Shown: positions 1-11,439 of the stretch, in pieces | Layout of the letters: each line of letters starts with the position of its first letter | How positions within the stretch are numbered: the first letter of the stretch is position 1 | Source: Centroberyx gerrardi | Taxonomy: Eukaryota; Chordata; Actinopteri; Beryciformes; Berycidae | Length of the DNA: 64,000 nt | Assembly (NCBI RefSeq): GCF_048128805.1 | Contig: NC_136012.1 | Span: 15,000,225 to 15,064,224, forward strand | Reading direction: 5' to 3' | The notes under the pieces: generated by a model | What the model was told of the DNA's origin: nothing | Database searches by the model: none | The model's input: the letters and a program-made list of their open reading frames with translations, nothing else | Translations under genes and position numbers: made by a program

Positions 1-924
1 GCTGAACAGAGATTTTGTCATTACATTACCACTCACTGCCAGAACCCCACCGTGGTTTCCAGGGAAACTGGAAATCTGAAGCTTTTCAATAGACACAGCC
101 ACAGCTAAAGAGCGAGGATTGCCTAAGATAGATTCTTCTAGAGACAAACCTGTAGCCACTGCAATCACTATCAATCAACAGGGGAGATATACGGACAGCT
201 GTGTGTCTTGATGAACAGTGAGATTTACAATGTTTGACCTAAATCAGAGAGTGGCTAATGGAGAGACTTCAGTCTGACTTGGACTGTTGAGGTATGTCTG
301 TGATTCTTAATATCCTACAATCTGTTTTTTTGTGTGTGTGTGTTTGTTTGCACAGTTAAGATTTGAGTACTACTCTGAATTCCTATGCATGCTTATGGTT
401 TCACATGATTACGGACCACAACAGAACTTGAATGTGGACTACGTGGGAATATTTTTAGGGCAAAGAGCCAAATGAGACAATTGCCATCTGAGATACAATC
501 AAACGCTAAGCTATTCTAAGAATCTCTGATTTCACATTTCAAAGGCAATTTGATCAAGTGTATAACCATTGTAAATATCCCAGTTTGCAATGTCCAATAT
601 GTACTATAATAACTATAAAAATAACCATGTGAATAATGTCTATTACGGGGTAGCAGTGACGTAACATGAGTACATGTCAGTGTATGAAGCAGCTAAAGAA
701 AGAGTTTTGATACTTGACACTGACATCATAATAGCTTATGATAGATATGATTGCATGTTTTTGTTATTATTATTATTATGAAAACAGCAGATGTTTAACC
801 TCTATTCATGCTGGGGCTGTTTTGATAGTTAGTCATTAAACTCTGAATAAACACAGATAAACAGAGTGTCAGTGTTGTGCTATATGCCCTGCAGGTACCT
901 GCACAACTTTAATGCAGTGAGAGA
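1..924 (+). other. Upstream region and possible 5' non-coding exon of gprin1
   Basis: No protein gene is recognised here. A plausible splice donor (TTGAG then GTATGTCTG) lies near 291. An acceptor-like TGCAG lies near 894, just before the gprin1 ATG, so the first 290 bases may hold a 5' untranslated exon. This is inference from splice signals alone. The middle part is AT-rich, with a short GT run near 332-345. Confidence 0.3.
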
Positions 925-3246
925 ATGGGAAGTCTTAAGGATGAGATGAAAGGTCTCACACAGGACCGCCAGCCTTGTGAGATGACAGAGGACAGAGGCA
1001 GCTCAGACAGCAGCTCTACCCCCCAGATAAACACCAGTCCAGAGTCAACAACTCAAGAGGACGATCAGCCAAAGCTCCATATGAATACCAGCTGTGTTGA
1101 GAAGAGCGACGGGGACCCAACATCCATAGACCCGGCCATCTCAGCAGGGGTTTGCGCTAATCATCCAGACTCTACACATGTAAAGGACTGTACCCAGACT
1201 GAAGAGACAATCTCGACCCAATCGACTCCTAACAAGTTCCCCAGTGATCTTTCACCGAATAATGGAGGCGCTGAACTTCAGGGGGAAAAGTCTGTGGACA
1301 AAAACACGGATCAGAGCGTAGAGAAAGAAGCAGAGAACAAGAATGAAAGGCTGCCAGTGTCATCTGCTCCAGACCCCTCTGTCCCACACACCCCAGCTCC
1401 TTTCGGCCAGCACCACATCCGCACCCAGGTGAGCCTGGAGGTGGTCCAGTGTCACTCGGTGGCCACCAGCCCCATGACCCCTCCTGAGGGGGACCATGCT
1501 TTCTACTTCCCAAACTCCTTCGGGAGGTCTGGGGCTGTGGGGACAGAGACCAAAGACGCTGAGCTGCAGGTGGGCCAGCAGGTCGAGTTTTGCTCTGTTG
1601 CCACATCACCCATGACCCCAAAAACACCCTCCACCACGGCTTTTCCAGAGCTTAGCGGGAGAGAGACGGGGCAGATGGAGGAGAAAATGATGAAGAGTGT
1701 GGAGCAGGGCCAAACTGACCATGTGCAAAAACAGAGTTTCCCTGTGACGAAGAGTCCAGCTGACGCTGAGTCAGGGTTAGTCCCAGCTTTGAAATTTACC
1801 ACACCAAAGCAGCTGACTGAAGGGACAGGCTCCGACTCCACTGCCTCTCCACAGAGCTCCATCAGCTGCCCTGCTGTTGGGTTAACAGTAACACTGGAGG
1901 ATAGTAATCAGCAGTGTAAGCAGCAAGCACAGAGGATGGGAAGTATGGATCAAGACATCACAATCCTGGTGACCCATCATGACAACACCGAGGCAGAGGA
2001 TGACGACAGCGGAGTGAAGATCGAGTCATCCATTTATCCCATTGGGGTGGAGTTGGTGAAGATAGATGAATATGTCGAGCTCAGCGCAAACAGCAGAGAG
2101 GCTGAGGAGAAAACCATCGACATAAAGGAAGAAACCATGAAAAAGATCTCCACAGAAATCAGCAAGGATGGGACTAATGTCGATCCTGGTCACGTACAGG
2201 ACGCCCCAATAACAAGCGCAAACCCTCCACAGAACAAAATCAAAATTGAAGAGCCCTCTCAAACAGATAATGACCCTTTGGCCCAAAGTAAGACATCTCA
2301 AAATTCAGGGGGCAAAGAAAATAAAGAAGATGCATGTTTTAGTGAGGAGTTGAAAGAAGTCTCCCAACCAGAATGCTCCCTGACAAAGCCTGCGGTCCCG
2401 AGTTCCCCAGCTCCCTCCGGCTGCCACCACATCCGCACCCAGGTGAGCCTGGAGGTGGTCCAGTGTCACTCGGTGGCCACCAGCCCCATGACCCCTCCTG
2501 AGGGGGACCATGCCTTCTACTTCCCAAACTCCCTCGGGAGGTCTGGAGCCGTGGGGGCAGAGACCAAAGACGCTGAGCTGCAGGTGGGTCAGCAGGTCGA
2601 GTTCCGCTCCATTGCTACAGCACCCATGACCCCCAAAACACCCACCATCACGGCTTTTCCAGAGATCAGGAAGGAAGAGAGCATAGAGGAGAAGACAGTG
2701 GAGGAGGAGGAAGAAGATAAAGACAAAAAGGAGTCAGTGACTACAGAGAGACCTGAAGACAAAGAGGAGGTATTAATAGAGCAAGAGAAATTAATCAAAG
2801 AGGAAAAGGCTGACGAGACTGCGGCAGAAAAAAAGGAAGAAGAAGAAATTAGCAAGGAGAGATCTGAGGAGGAATGCGAGGAGAAAAGCGAGGAGAAAAA
2901 CGAGGAGCCGGTGCAGGAGGTGAGCTGGGATGAAAAAGGGATGACATGGGAGGTGTACGGGGCGGTGGTGGAGGTGGCCGTGCTGGGCTCAGCCATCCAG
3001 AAACACCTGGAGAAGCAGGTGAAGAAGCACAGGAAGCAGGCCTCCTTGCCTCCTCCTCCTCCGCTCAACCCCTCGGCCATGCCCCTCCCCTCCGCCTCGG
3101 CCCAAGGGTGTTCGGGCAAGAGCCGGACGGGGAAGAGAGGAGAGCGGGACGGGAAGGTGAGCCGACGCAGACGAAACCCCTTCCGCTTGCTGTTGCAGAA
3201 CATGCAGCAGCCACACTGCTGCTCCAGAGCCCACACCACCGAGTAG
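925..3246 (+). CDS. gprin1: G protein-regulated inducer of neurite outgrowth 1 (GPRIN1-like), 773 aa
   Basis: The protein is a predicted membrane-attached partner of activated Go/Gi alpha subunits that promotes neurite outgrowth. The coding sequence is one uninterrupted exon. The first 580 residues are mostly disordered and rich in Ser, Thr, Pro and Glu. Two copies of a block beginning HHIRTQVSLEVVQCHSVATS start near residues 163 and 501. A Glu/Lys-rich stretch covers about 580-680. The C-terminal 90 residues carry the family signature WDEKGMTWEVYGA, the AIQKHLEKQ helix, a basic RRRRNPFR segment and a final CCSRA with adjacent cysteines, which are palmitoylation sites in this family. That ending, and its place next to cdhr2, favour GPRIN1 over GPRIN2 or GPRIN3. 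The start ATG has A at -3 and follows an acceptor-like TGCAG. A poly(A) signal AATAAA is at 4109-4114. Confidence 0.9.
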   Translation: MGSLKDEMKGLTQDRQPCEMTEDRGSSDSSSTPQINTSPESTTQEDDQPKLHMNTSCVEKSDGDPTSIDPAISAGVCANHPDSTHVKDCTQTEETISTQSTPNKFPSDLSPNNGGAELQGEKSVDKNTDQSVEKEAENKNERLPVSSAPDPSVPHTPAPFGQHHIRTQVSLEVVQCHSVATSPMTPPEGDHAFYFPNSFGRSGAVGTETKDAELQVGQQVEFCSVATSPMTPKTPSTTAFPELSGRETGQMEEKMMKSVEQGQTDHVQKQSFPVTKSPADAESGLVPALKFTTPKQLTEGTGSDSTASPQSSISCPAVGLTVTLEDSNQQCKQQAQRMGSMDQDITILVTHHDNTEAEDDDSGVKIESSIYPIGVELVKIDEYVELSANSREAEEKTIDIKEETMKKISTEISKDGTNVDPGHVQDAPITSANPPQNKIKIEEPSQTDNDPLAQSKTSQNSGGKENKEDACFSEELKEVSQPECSLTKPAVPSSPAPSGCHHIRTQVSLEVVQCHSVATSPMTPPEGDHAFYFPNSLGRSGAVGAETKDAELQVGQQVEFRSIATAPMTPKTPTITAFPEIRKEESIEEKTVEEEEEDKDKKESVTTERPEDKEEVLIEQEKLIKEEKADETAAEKKEEEEISKERSEEECEEKSEEKNEEPVQEVSWDEKGMTWEVYGAVVEVAVLGSAIQKHLEKQVKKHRKQASLPPPPPLNPSAMPLPSASAQGCSGKSRTGKRGERDGKVSRRRRNPFRLLLQNMQQPHCCSRAHTTE
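1405..2667 (+). repeat. Intragenic duplicated module in gprin1 (about 240 bp, two copies)
   Basis: The DNA at about 1405-1650 and 2419-2665 is nearly identical over about 200 bases in the same reading frame. Each copy encodes the HHIRTQ...SVATSPMTP...GDHAFYFPNS segment and ends in a second SIATAPMTPKTP or SVATSPMTPKTP motif. Most differences are single bases. Confidence 0.85.
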
Positions 3247-5300
3247 CAGAGGAGTCTCAAGGCGAGCAGTCACTTCACTCTCCACAGGCAACAACTGGCT
3301 GTACCACAGTCTTGGGAAAAAAAAATTGATGTACTGTAAAATCACATGACATCTACATCTGATCTACATGACAGCGATACAGTGCATTTACTCTGATTTA
3401 TTTCAATGTGTCTTTGTAAAGGGTAAGAAACAAATTGCCTTCTCAGACAAAAAAAAAAAAAGCACAAGAGCATTTCATATACAACTTTGTAACATAGAAC
3501 ACCAGTAATCAGAGAAAACGAGCCATACTAGATGGATTTCTTTTTGTTGTTTTTTTGGATAACTCTTTTTCACAAATTTCCTGCGACTTTTCAAATGTGA
3601 TCACTGCACAGATGAGAGAGACAGATAAATGGCTTCCATATTTAGAAAAATGGGGGTGATAAGTCAGTGTCATCTTTATCTCTTCTCCTTTAATGTGTTT
3701 CAAACGAACCATCTAATTGTCCGCTGAATCATTTTGAACTGTGAATGCTTTTTTGTTTTATGCACCTCAGACAATATGAAGCCATGGCAACCAACAATCC
3801 TTTTTCTGGTTGCTAACATGCTTAGCATAGCTTTGACTGATATAGATAATGGTAGAGTGACGGGTTTAATAGTTTGATTTATGGCCCTATAGTTATACAG
3901 TACAATCTTTCTCTTTAAGGACTGGTAGCTGGAGGTCGTCTTGTTTAGGATGAAATAGCAATCTAAATTGATCTAAGTGTCAATCACCTTGATCTGTGTA
4001 TGAGAGGAATCTCTACCATTAATGCAGTCTTTTGGATGTCTTTTATTCTGCATATAATTTTGGCGCAATATTTTGACTTAAGATATGTGTACTTTGTATT
4101 GTGAAAATAATAAAGATGTGCTTATGACAATTGTACAATCATAACCACTGAGAAAAGTAATAATTCCCAATATGAGGGTATTCAATCATTACTACTTAAG
4201 TTCATTATCATGATTAGTGATTCTGTTGTAAATTGTGTGGTGAAAATGATTTTAAATGTGTTTCAATTCAGAGGTCTTTTAACCAGTAGTTACAGTGTCA
4301 TTGATGTTGGTGTTTATACATTAACCTCATAAATTAGGCAGCAAAACCACATTTGAAGAAATTTGTTTTATTCAAAGATTGCACTTGTGTTACATTCATT
4401 TATACACCAATACACAGTGAAACACTCAATTGAACTTTCAATCTGCCTCCACACAACTGTATGAAAGCTATAAGTCACATTGCGTCTTTATTGCGTTTTA
4501 TTTCAGCAACTAATATCTCAAGCGCAAAGCAAAGAGAGACCAATGAATCATGCAGAAAGTTCAACTTTTTGGTCGATAAAATGAGTGATTTCATTCACAC
4601 ATTGACGGTATGCAATATTCTTTTTTCTCCAATGATGATATTCCATATTTGTCTTTTTAAGAAGTGTATCAATTGCAACAAACTCCCCTATTGTATTGTG
4701 TGTTGACAAAATGCAAGGCATAAACAGGAAATTCAAATCTATTTCAAAGCAAACCAAACATTTTTTAAACCATTGCATAATATATTAAGAAAAATAAAGT
4801 GATTCAACATGTGCAACAACAAAGATTTGTTCTGTTTGTTTTCCCACAGATGTTCAAGCTTTTATTCATTTTTCAGTGTCTAGATGTTGGCTTATATAAA
4901 AACAACAGTATGGTAGAAGTTTTTGGCCAAAACAAACAGGCCATGATTCACACTATACACTAAAAACCAGATTATGTAAGATCACTACACTATGTGGTAG
5001 TGTTAAATTATCAGGGAGTGGTCATCTGAAAATAAATACTGCTGCTGTTGTACAAGAAACTCCCATTTTAATTTAGATTTTTGTTTTTACCTGAATTGAA
5101 AGTTGATGTGGTCCTTTATAGGCTAAGCAACTTTCATGGCCTTAGGTCCCATAAGTCCCATGCAAAATCCATACCAGAATTTCAAAAATGCATTGCTGTA
5201 AATCTGAAAATAAGGCTATTTGAAGACACAAAGTCTTCATCCAGCAGCACTTTTGTCCTCCTGAGGCCTCTGGTCGGCGTCTCTCCCTCCACCTCGGCCC
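3247..5300. other. Convergent 3' untranslated regions of gprin1 (+) and cdhr2 (-)
   Basis: No coding region is supported here. gprin1 has a poly(A) signal at 4109-4114 and a later one near 4793. On the minus strand, cdhr2 has a candidate AATAAA (plus TTTATT at 4367-4372). The two transcripts therefore probably end within a few hundred bases of each other. Confidence 0.5.
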
Positions 5301-8300
5301 TCACAGGTCTGTGGTGCTGAGCGTGGGGTTATCAAACGCTAGATGAGTGTTGTCAGGGCCTTTCTTCTTGCCCCGCTGGGCGAGTGCAGCCCCCAGAGGC
5401 TCGATGTACTCTGGTGCCCCGTTGTCCTCGTCCTCCTCTTGGATCATCTGGTGAGGAGGAGCAGACGCACTCGTAAACCACCAATTATATTCAGCAAAGC
5501 ATTGTTCAGCCAATTCAATGCACAGAAAAAGATTGTAATAATCATTCAAAATAGGACAGATTCTAATATGCATGTGCACCGATGACGAGGATGGATTTTA
5601 TAATGTAACCTCACCATCATAGGCCTTGTATCCTTGTCAGACATGGTCATGTCAACGTTGTAGTCCAGAGAATTGAGGCTTGGGTGGAAAAGAACAAAGA
5701 GCTTTTAATGCGACCTCCATATGCGCAACGAAGAGTAGTGTCAATATAGACAGATAACCATGATGCAAGTTCTGCGAAACTCTTACATCACTTGAGAAAG
5801 AGAGAAGAGAACATGCGGGAGGTTTTTTTCTGATCTACCTCAAATTAGTGTTTAGATTTCTGATTAGCATGGAGGCCACGTGTCATGCGGGGAATTACAA
5901 GCCAGTTCTCCATCACAACACGGGAATCATGCTGTCGTGAGCACACTGTGACAAAATGTTCAACTGGAATCAATCCCAGTTTATTGCTGCGTAGTGGAAA
6001 GCAAGGTTTCCATGTCACTGCGAGCCACTGTGGAGAGAGAGCTATCTATAGACAGCGGAAACAGTCAAGACAAGGTTTTTTTTTATTTTTTTATACCTGA
6101 TTCTGTCTGCATTCATGTTTTCCTCGTCCGTGGCTGTGTCGATGTTGAGGTTGAGCACAGGATTAGCTCTGTCAGCAAACAGTGACACACACACACAAAC
6201 ACACACAGAGTCAAAAACAAATCACATTCCACATCAGTATGTTGAACATGCTGTGATGAGGATTTTCCTGTCGGTGTCCTGGAAAAGGTTGACTGATTCC
6301 TTATTAATGCAGATGATGTGGTTGTCCTCACCCCTCCATGGTGTACTTGTTGGTTCCAGGGACCACAGGGCCACTTTTCTGGTTCTCAGACGCCACCGTG
6401 GCTGCAGAGTTCATGGCTTTGGCTGCCTTCAGCTTCGTCCTGTAGCTGCAGGGTCAAGGGAGTGGATTAGTGAAACAGACACAGTGCCTATCGCAGTCTT
6501 TTGATTAGATTGATGACAGTTGGGACACTTTTTGAGATAACGGAGATGGGCAATGTGGTTAACAGTGTCCCGTCCTCTCCCGTCCTGTCATGTCATGTCC
6601 TGTCCTGTCCCGTCCTGTCCTGCCCTGTCCCATCATGTCCCATAATGTCCCATCATGTCCCGTCCTGTCCTGTCCCATTATGTCCCATAATGTCCCATCC
6701 TGTCCTACCCTGTCCCATCATGCCCCATCATGTCCCATCCTGTCCTGCCCTGTCCCATCATGCCCCATCATGTCCCATCCTTTCCCGCCCTGTCCTGCCC
6801 TGTCCCATAATGTCCCATAACATCCCGTCACGTCACGTCCCGTCACGTCCTGTGATGTCCTGTCCTGTGATGTCTTGCCCTGTCCTGTCCTGTCCGTCTT
6901 TCTATTTTGAGAATCCAAATCCCTCCACTTCCTCCTCAAGTCCTGTCTTACGTTCTCCGGGTGCACAACAGGGAAGTGGTGAGGACAGCCAGCACGATGA
7001 TGAGGCCCGCCACCATACCCAGCAGGCCGTATATAATAGGGTTTTGTTTTGGATCCTCCACAGTGATAGCTCCCTGAAACACAAACAGAGAAGAAGACGG
7101 ATCTCAGAATAAAAGACCATACGCCTCTCCTCATCACACTGGTGTCTGTAGAACTTTGAAGCTTCTTTCATTTACATTTTACACCGTCATATTTGTCTTT
7201 TTATGAAACGGTTAGTTGTGTTGTCCCTGTTGTAATAATGATACATTTTGTAAGCATTCCTCACAAAAAACGCTCAAAGTAAAACAAAAACATATTTCTG
7301 TCTAATAATACAAACAAATAGATTTTGGCATCATTTGTGTATGCTCAATCGATCGTATTTCAAACATGAAGAAACTGTTTGCTAATTTGACCCTAACCCT
7401 AAATCCTTCAGTCAAGAAATTATGAAAGTCAGATTATTGAAATAAAATGTACATTTGTGTAATGGAAATGTGTGGAGGACATTTCATTTCATGTCTTTTG
7501 TAATGTTAAATAATTTTTACAGACCAAATTTTTGACAGTTTTGTGAATGTTGCCAAAACCAAACATTGCTAATCTGAACTACTGTCCTGCAGTCAGACTT
7601 TGGTAGCCAGTTAAAATGAGCCGTATTCCTTCCAAACTACACAAAAACAAACAACCAAAGGCTCCAGGAGTAAGTTTTGACTCCCCTCACGACAAATAAA
7701 ATCACACTGATTTGAAAGGTATGTTATTTGTTGTCAAGGCATGCCATGGAAACCTATTTGTCTAGGAGTTGTATGTGTATTTAGGACCATTTCTCTCTAT
7801 GTAATATATGAAAGGGCACAGAAATACTTCAGTTTAGGACAATCGTTAAGTGAAGATTGGACTCAACAGAGAAAAATCTGTGCCTTGGAAGCAAAATAAC
7901 GTATAATCAGTGTTGTGATAATTAATAAAATAGGTCTTCATTTAAGTGTTCTCAGGCACAACAAATGTATGTATCATATGTATTATAAATGTTTGAATCA
8001 GAATCGTTTTGAAGCAATATTTAATCAATTTATGGAATTATATGTTTTTCATTTTCTGCTACCAATGAGGCTCAATATGTTGCAGTTTTGCTCAATATGT
8101 TGCACATTTGCAGAAAGCTTTCAAAGAAACAGATTTTCCTCATTAGTGCACTAAAGCAAATATTTCTAATGGGTGTTTCAGTTTTTTTTTATTCATTTAG
8201 ATCAGCGCTCACTACACACAGGGTTTTCTCCTCAATGATTTGCTATTAAATTAGGTGTGACGACAAATTCTGATACTAGAAAAAAAGACAAAAACAAACA

Positions 8301-11300
8301 AAACACAGTGACTGTTGCCGTCAACAGTAGCCTCACTGATCTGCTTCTTGCTTTAATTAAGTCAAACTCTGGAGTTCTCAGACTCGTTGTCCCGTAAAAA
8401 ATCTCTTCCAGCAGACTGAAAAATTATGCATCAAACACAGCAGGAGAACAAATCATGGAAATGATAAAAGAAAGCAATTCACAAAGGTCATGCAATGCTG
8501 CATTTTTACCATTAATTTGTTAAAGATAGATATAGAGAAAGTGCTGCTAGGGTTACCTGTAAGTATATCATGACAGAGAAAAAGACACATGCTATCAGAA
8601 AATAAGATAAGAAAATAAGATCTAAAACTGCCATACTTACAATAAATGAGAGGCCAAACTGGCTCAGTATGAGAAAATGTGCAGGATCTGAGAGCATCTT
8701 TTCCACAGCATCATAAGTAACGGCAGTCCCATTGGAGTAGATGAAATACACCTCCATTATAGTGTCACTTAACTCCCTGAGAGAAGGATACAACTCACTC
8801 CAATCAATGCCAGGTGAAAGAGAGAAAGTGCAGACCTAAGAAGATAATGTGAGCTGTGGCAAGTTCCAAGACAAAGAATCATTACAGTTGTCATCTACCA
8901 TCACAAAGTAAATACAATGTGGACATTATAGTCTCATTGTTACAGGGAGGTTGGCACCACCTAGTGGAGAAACTTAATATATGTAAGTGAAAAGCTGAAG
9001 ATTTTCCTGTTCCAGTTTTTCTTAATTGTTCAAATGCATTTGTAGAAACAACAGTGCAGATTTTAGGAACAACTGACACAAACAAAACTGTTTTAGTTTG
9101 CAAAACAGCAAATACATATTCAAAGTTTAATACTGGTTTTTTTTAGGTTTTTTTTTTAAATTACATACCATTAACAAAATGATGATACTGATGTCTAAAA
9201 ATCAAATGAAATGAAAAACGGACATCTATTTTCAAAGCAGTATGTCAATTTTAGAGTTTACAGTTGCAACCGCGTCACCACAATTAAAATCAGTGAACAT
9301 AAAATTAACTAAATGTTTTAGGCTGCAGTGTCAATATTTTACATTTCTATTCAACAACATCTCGACTTTCATTGGCATTAGGCCATAAAATATCATCAGC
9401 CTCAGATCTTATATTATATAATATCATATAATATCATATATATATATATATATATATCTTATATTCTCCCTCTGTGATCACTGTGCCAACGCATTTGTAG
9501 TTTGTAACCACAGTTACCAGAAATGCATCTGAACAATCGAGAAAATCTGTCAATTAGCCAAAAACGCTAGACCAGTAGTTATATTCACAAACTGTAAAAG
9601 TAAAGCCAGGGAATTTAGTTTGATGTTGGATGATTTGGGGTTAGTGTGATGCGAACATGAAGATGTTTGATCATTTACTCACCTGGATTCTGCACTGACA
9701 GACCTGATAGCAACAATGTCAACAGCAGCGTTGGTAGCAGCAGTAAGCGCTCTGGGAATGGAAAGACCAGATAAATGACATAGCAAACATCAGACCCAGT
9801 GACAAATGTGTCAGGTCAAGTGTTTCTCAAATGAAAAAGTGATTAAAGTAATTCTTAAATAATCCTCTGCCATCAGACTCAGTATATACCCATCCTCTCA
9901 CATAAACACGACACTACAGTAGCTAATTAGCCTACTAAATTACAGTATATCATGTACAAAAAACATACGTTTCGATCTCATCGCGTTTTGCTATAACTTC
10001 TGAAACGGGAGATGCAAATCGAAGTTCCATTTTAAATGATTCGTCAACCGTGAAAATCTGCAACATAAAAAGAACAACAACAGAGTGCAGTCATATGTCT
10101 GTCTCCACTCAGACGGGAGACTGCTTGGTAATGAATGAACATCCAGTTGCATGATTTCAGTCACTCACCTCCACTACAGTGCTTGCGGAGAGGCCACCTT
10201 TGTCAGTTGCGGATACTGTTACCAAATATTTCCCTTTCAGTTTGTCACTAAGCTCTTCAATCGTTCTGTTGAAAGTTGGAGAAATTACTCGAGACACACA
10301 ATAAACATCAAAGCTATGATTTAAAGATGCACTGGAGAAAACCAGCTGCAAACGTATAGGGTGGAGTGATGCTGCATGTTCCAATCTGATGCTGACGGAT
10401 GACATTGTCTACTCACTGAATCAAGCCCACATAAAGTTCCCGTTGCTGTGTGGTGACGACCCCGAACACTTTCCTCTCAGGAGTCGTGCGATTGTCGTTG
10501 TGAAGGAAACGCACTTCTTTTACTTCAAACGTTATTTCCTTATTTATTCCAGAATCGCGGTCCGTAGCCTAAATGTAGCGAGTGATACATAAAACACATT
10601 TAAAGAATACCAAGATAACATCTCAAATATCTCACTAACACATCAAAATAATGTTGTTGTTGTTGTTTTTTTTCATTCATACTCACAGTGACCGCTGCAA
10701 CTGATGTATCCTTACTTACAGTTTCCGGCACCACAACTAAAGACCAAAGAAGGAAATCGGTATTGAAGTTGCACTGCTGAACTAGTATGACCTACTATCA
10801 GTGCACAGTTACACCAGTAGTTAATTATAATATTGTGCCATTTTTTTTTCCACAGAAAAGACAAAAGTGAAAGTTAAGTTTACACATACACTGCAAAACA
10901 CGTCCATCTTAACAAGTAGTCTTATATTCTGTTTTAAAATCGTATTTTCCAATGGTTGGAAATAATTGTTCTTGTTTCCAGTGTGAGTATCTTCAGCCAG
11001 AATACTCCACCAGTAGCAAGGAAATGACACTTGATTCAACAAAATTACTTAAAATCAGTTCATTTGCATTGGAAAAATGTGAAATTATCAAACTCAATTG
11101 TCAGATTTTTCCACTTGTTTCAAGAAATATAAGGTTGTAAGACTCAGCACTTGATTAAATGACTTCATAAATACACTCACCAAATACAGAATTTGAGGGA
11201 ATGAATTCTGGAACATTGTCATTGATGTCCTCAATATTGATCACCATTTCTCCTGAAATTATTTAAAGATTATTTTGGGGGGGAAATATTCACAAATACA

Positions 11301-11394
11301 TTGAAATTCAGTAAAAATAAAATAAAAAATAAAATCCCTCAGCAGCCAAGTTGGACTGGAAGAAGGATACAGTGGGACTACTTGTGTGCGTGCA

Positions 11395-11439
<45 letters not shown>

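Noticed and set aside
2589-3260. 223-codon open frame on the minus strand
   Set aside because: It is the antisense shadow of the gprin1 Glu/Lys-rich and C-terminal region; its Ser-rich composition mirrors that coding strand.
6501-7137. Open frames of 203 and 139 codons rich in Ser-Cys-Pro
   Set aside because: They are translations of the TGTCC minisatellite and overlap a real cdhr2 exon on the minus strand.
7391-7406. CCCTAACCCTAAA telomere-like string
   Set aside because: Only two units, too short to call an interstitial telomeric repeat.
8798-8835. Alternative acceptor for cdhr2 exon 25 at CTTCTTAG
   Set aside because: It gives the wrong phase relative to the preceding exon, whereas the acceptor before 8797 restores the frame.
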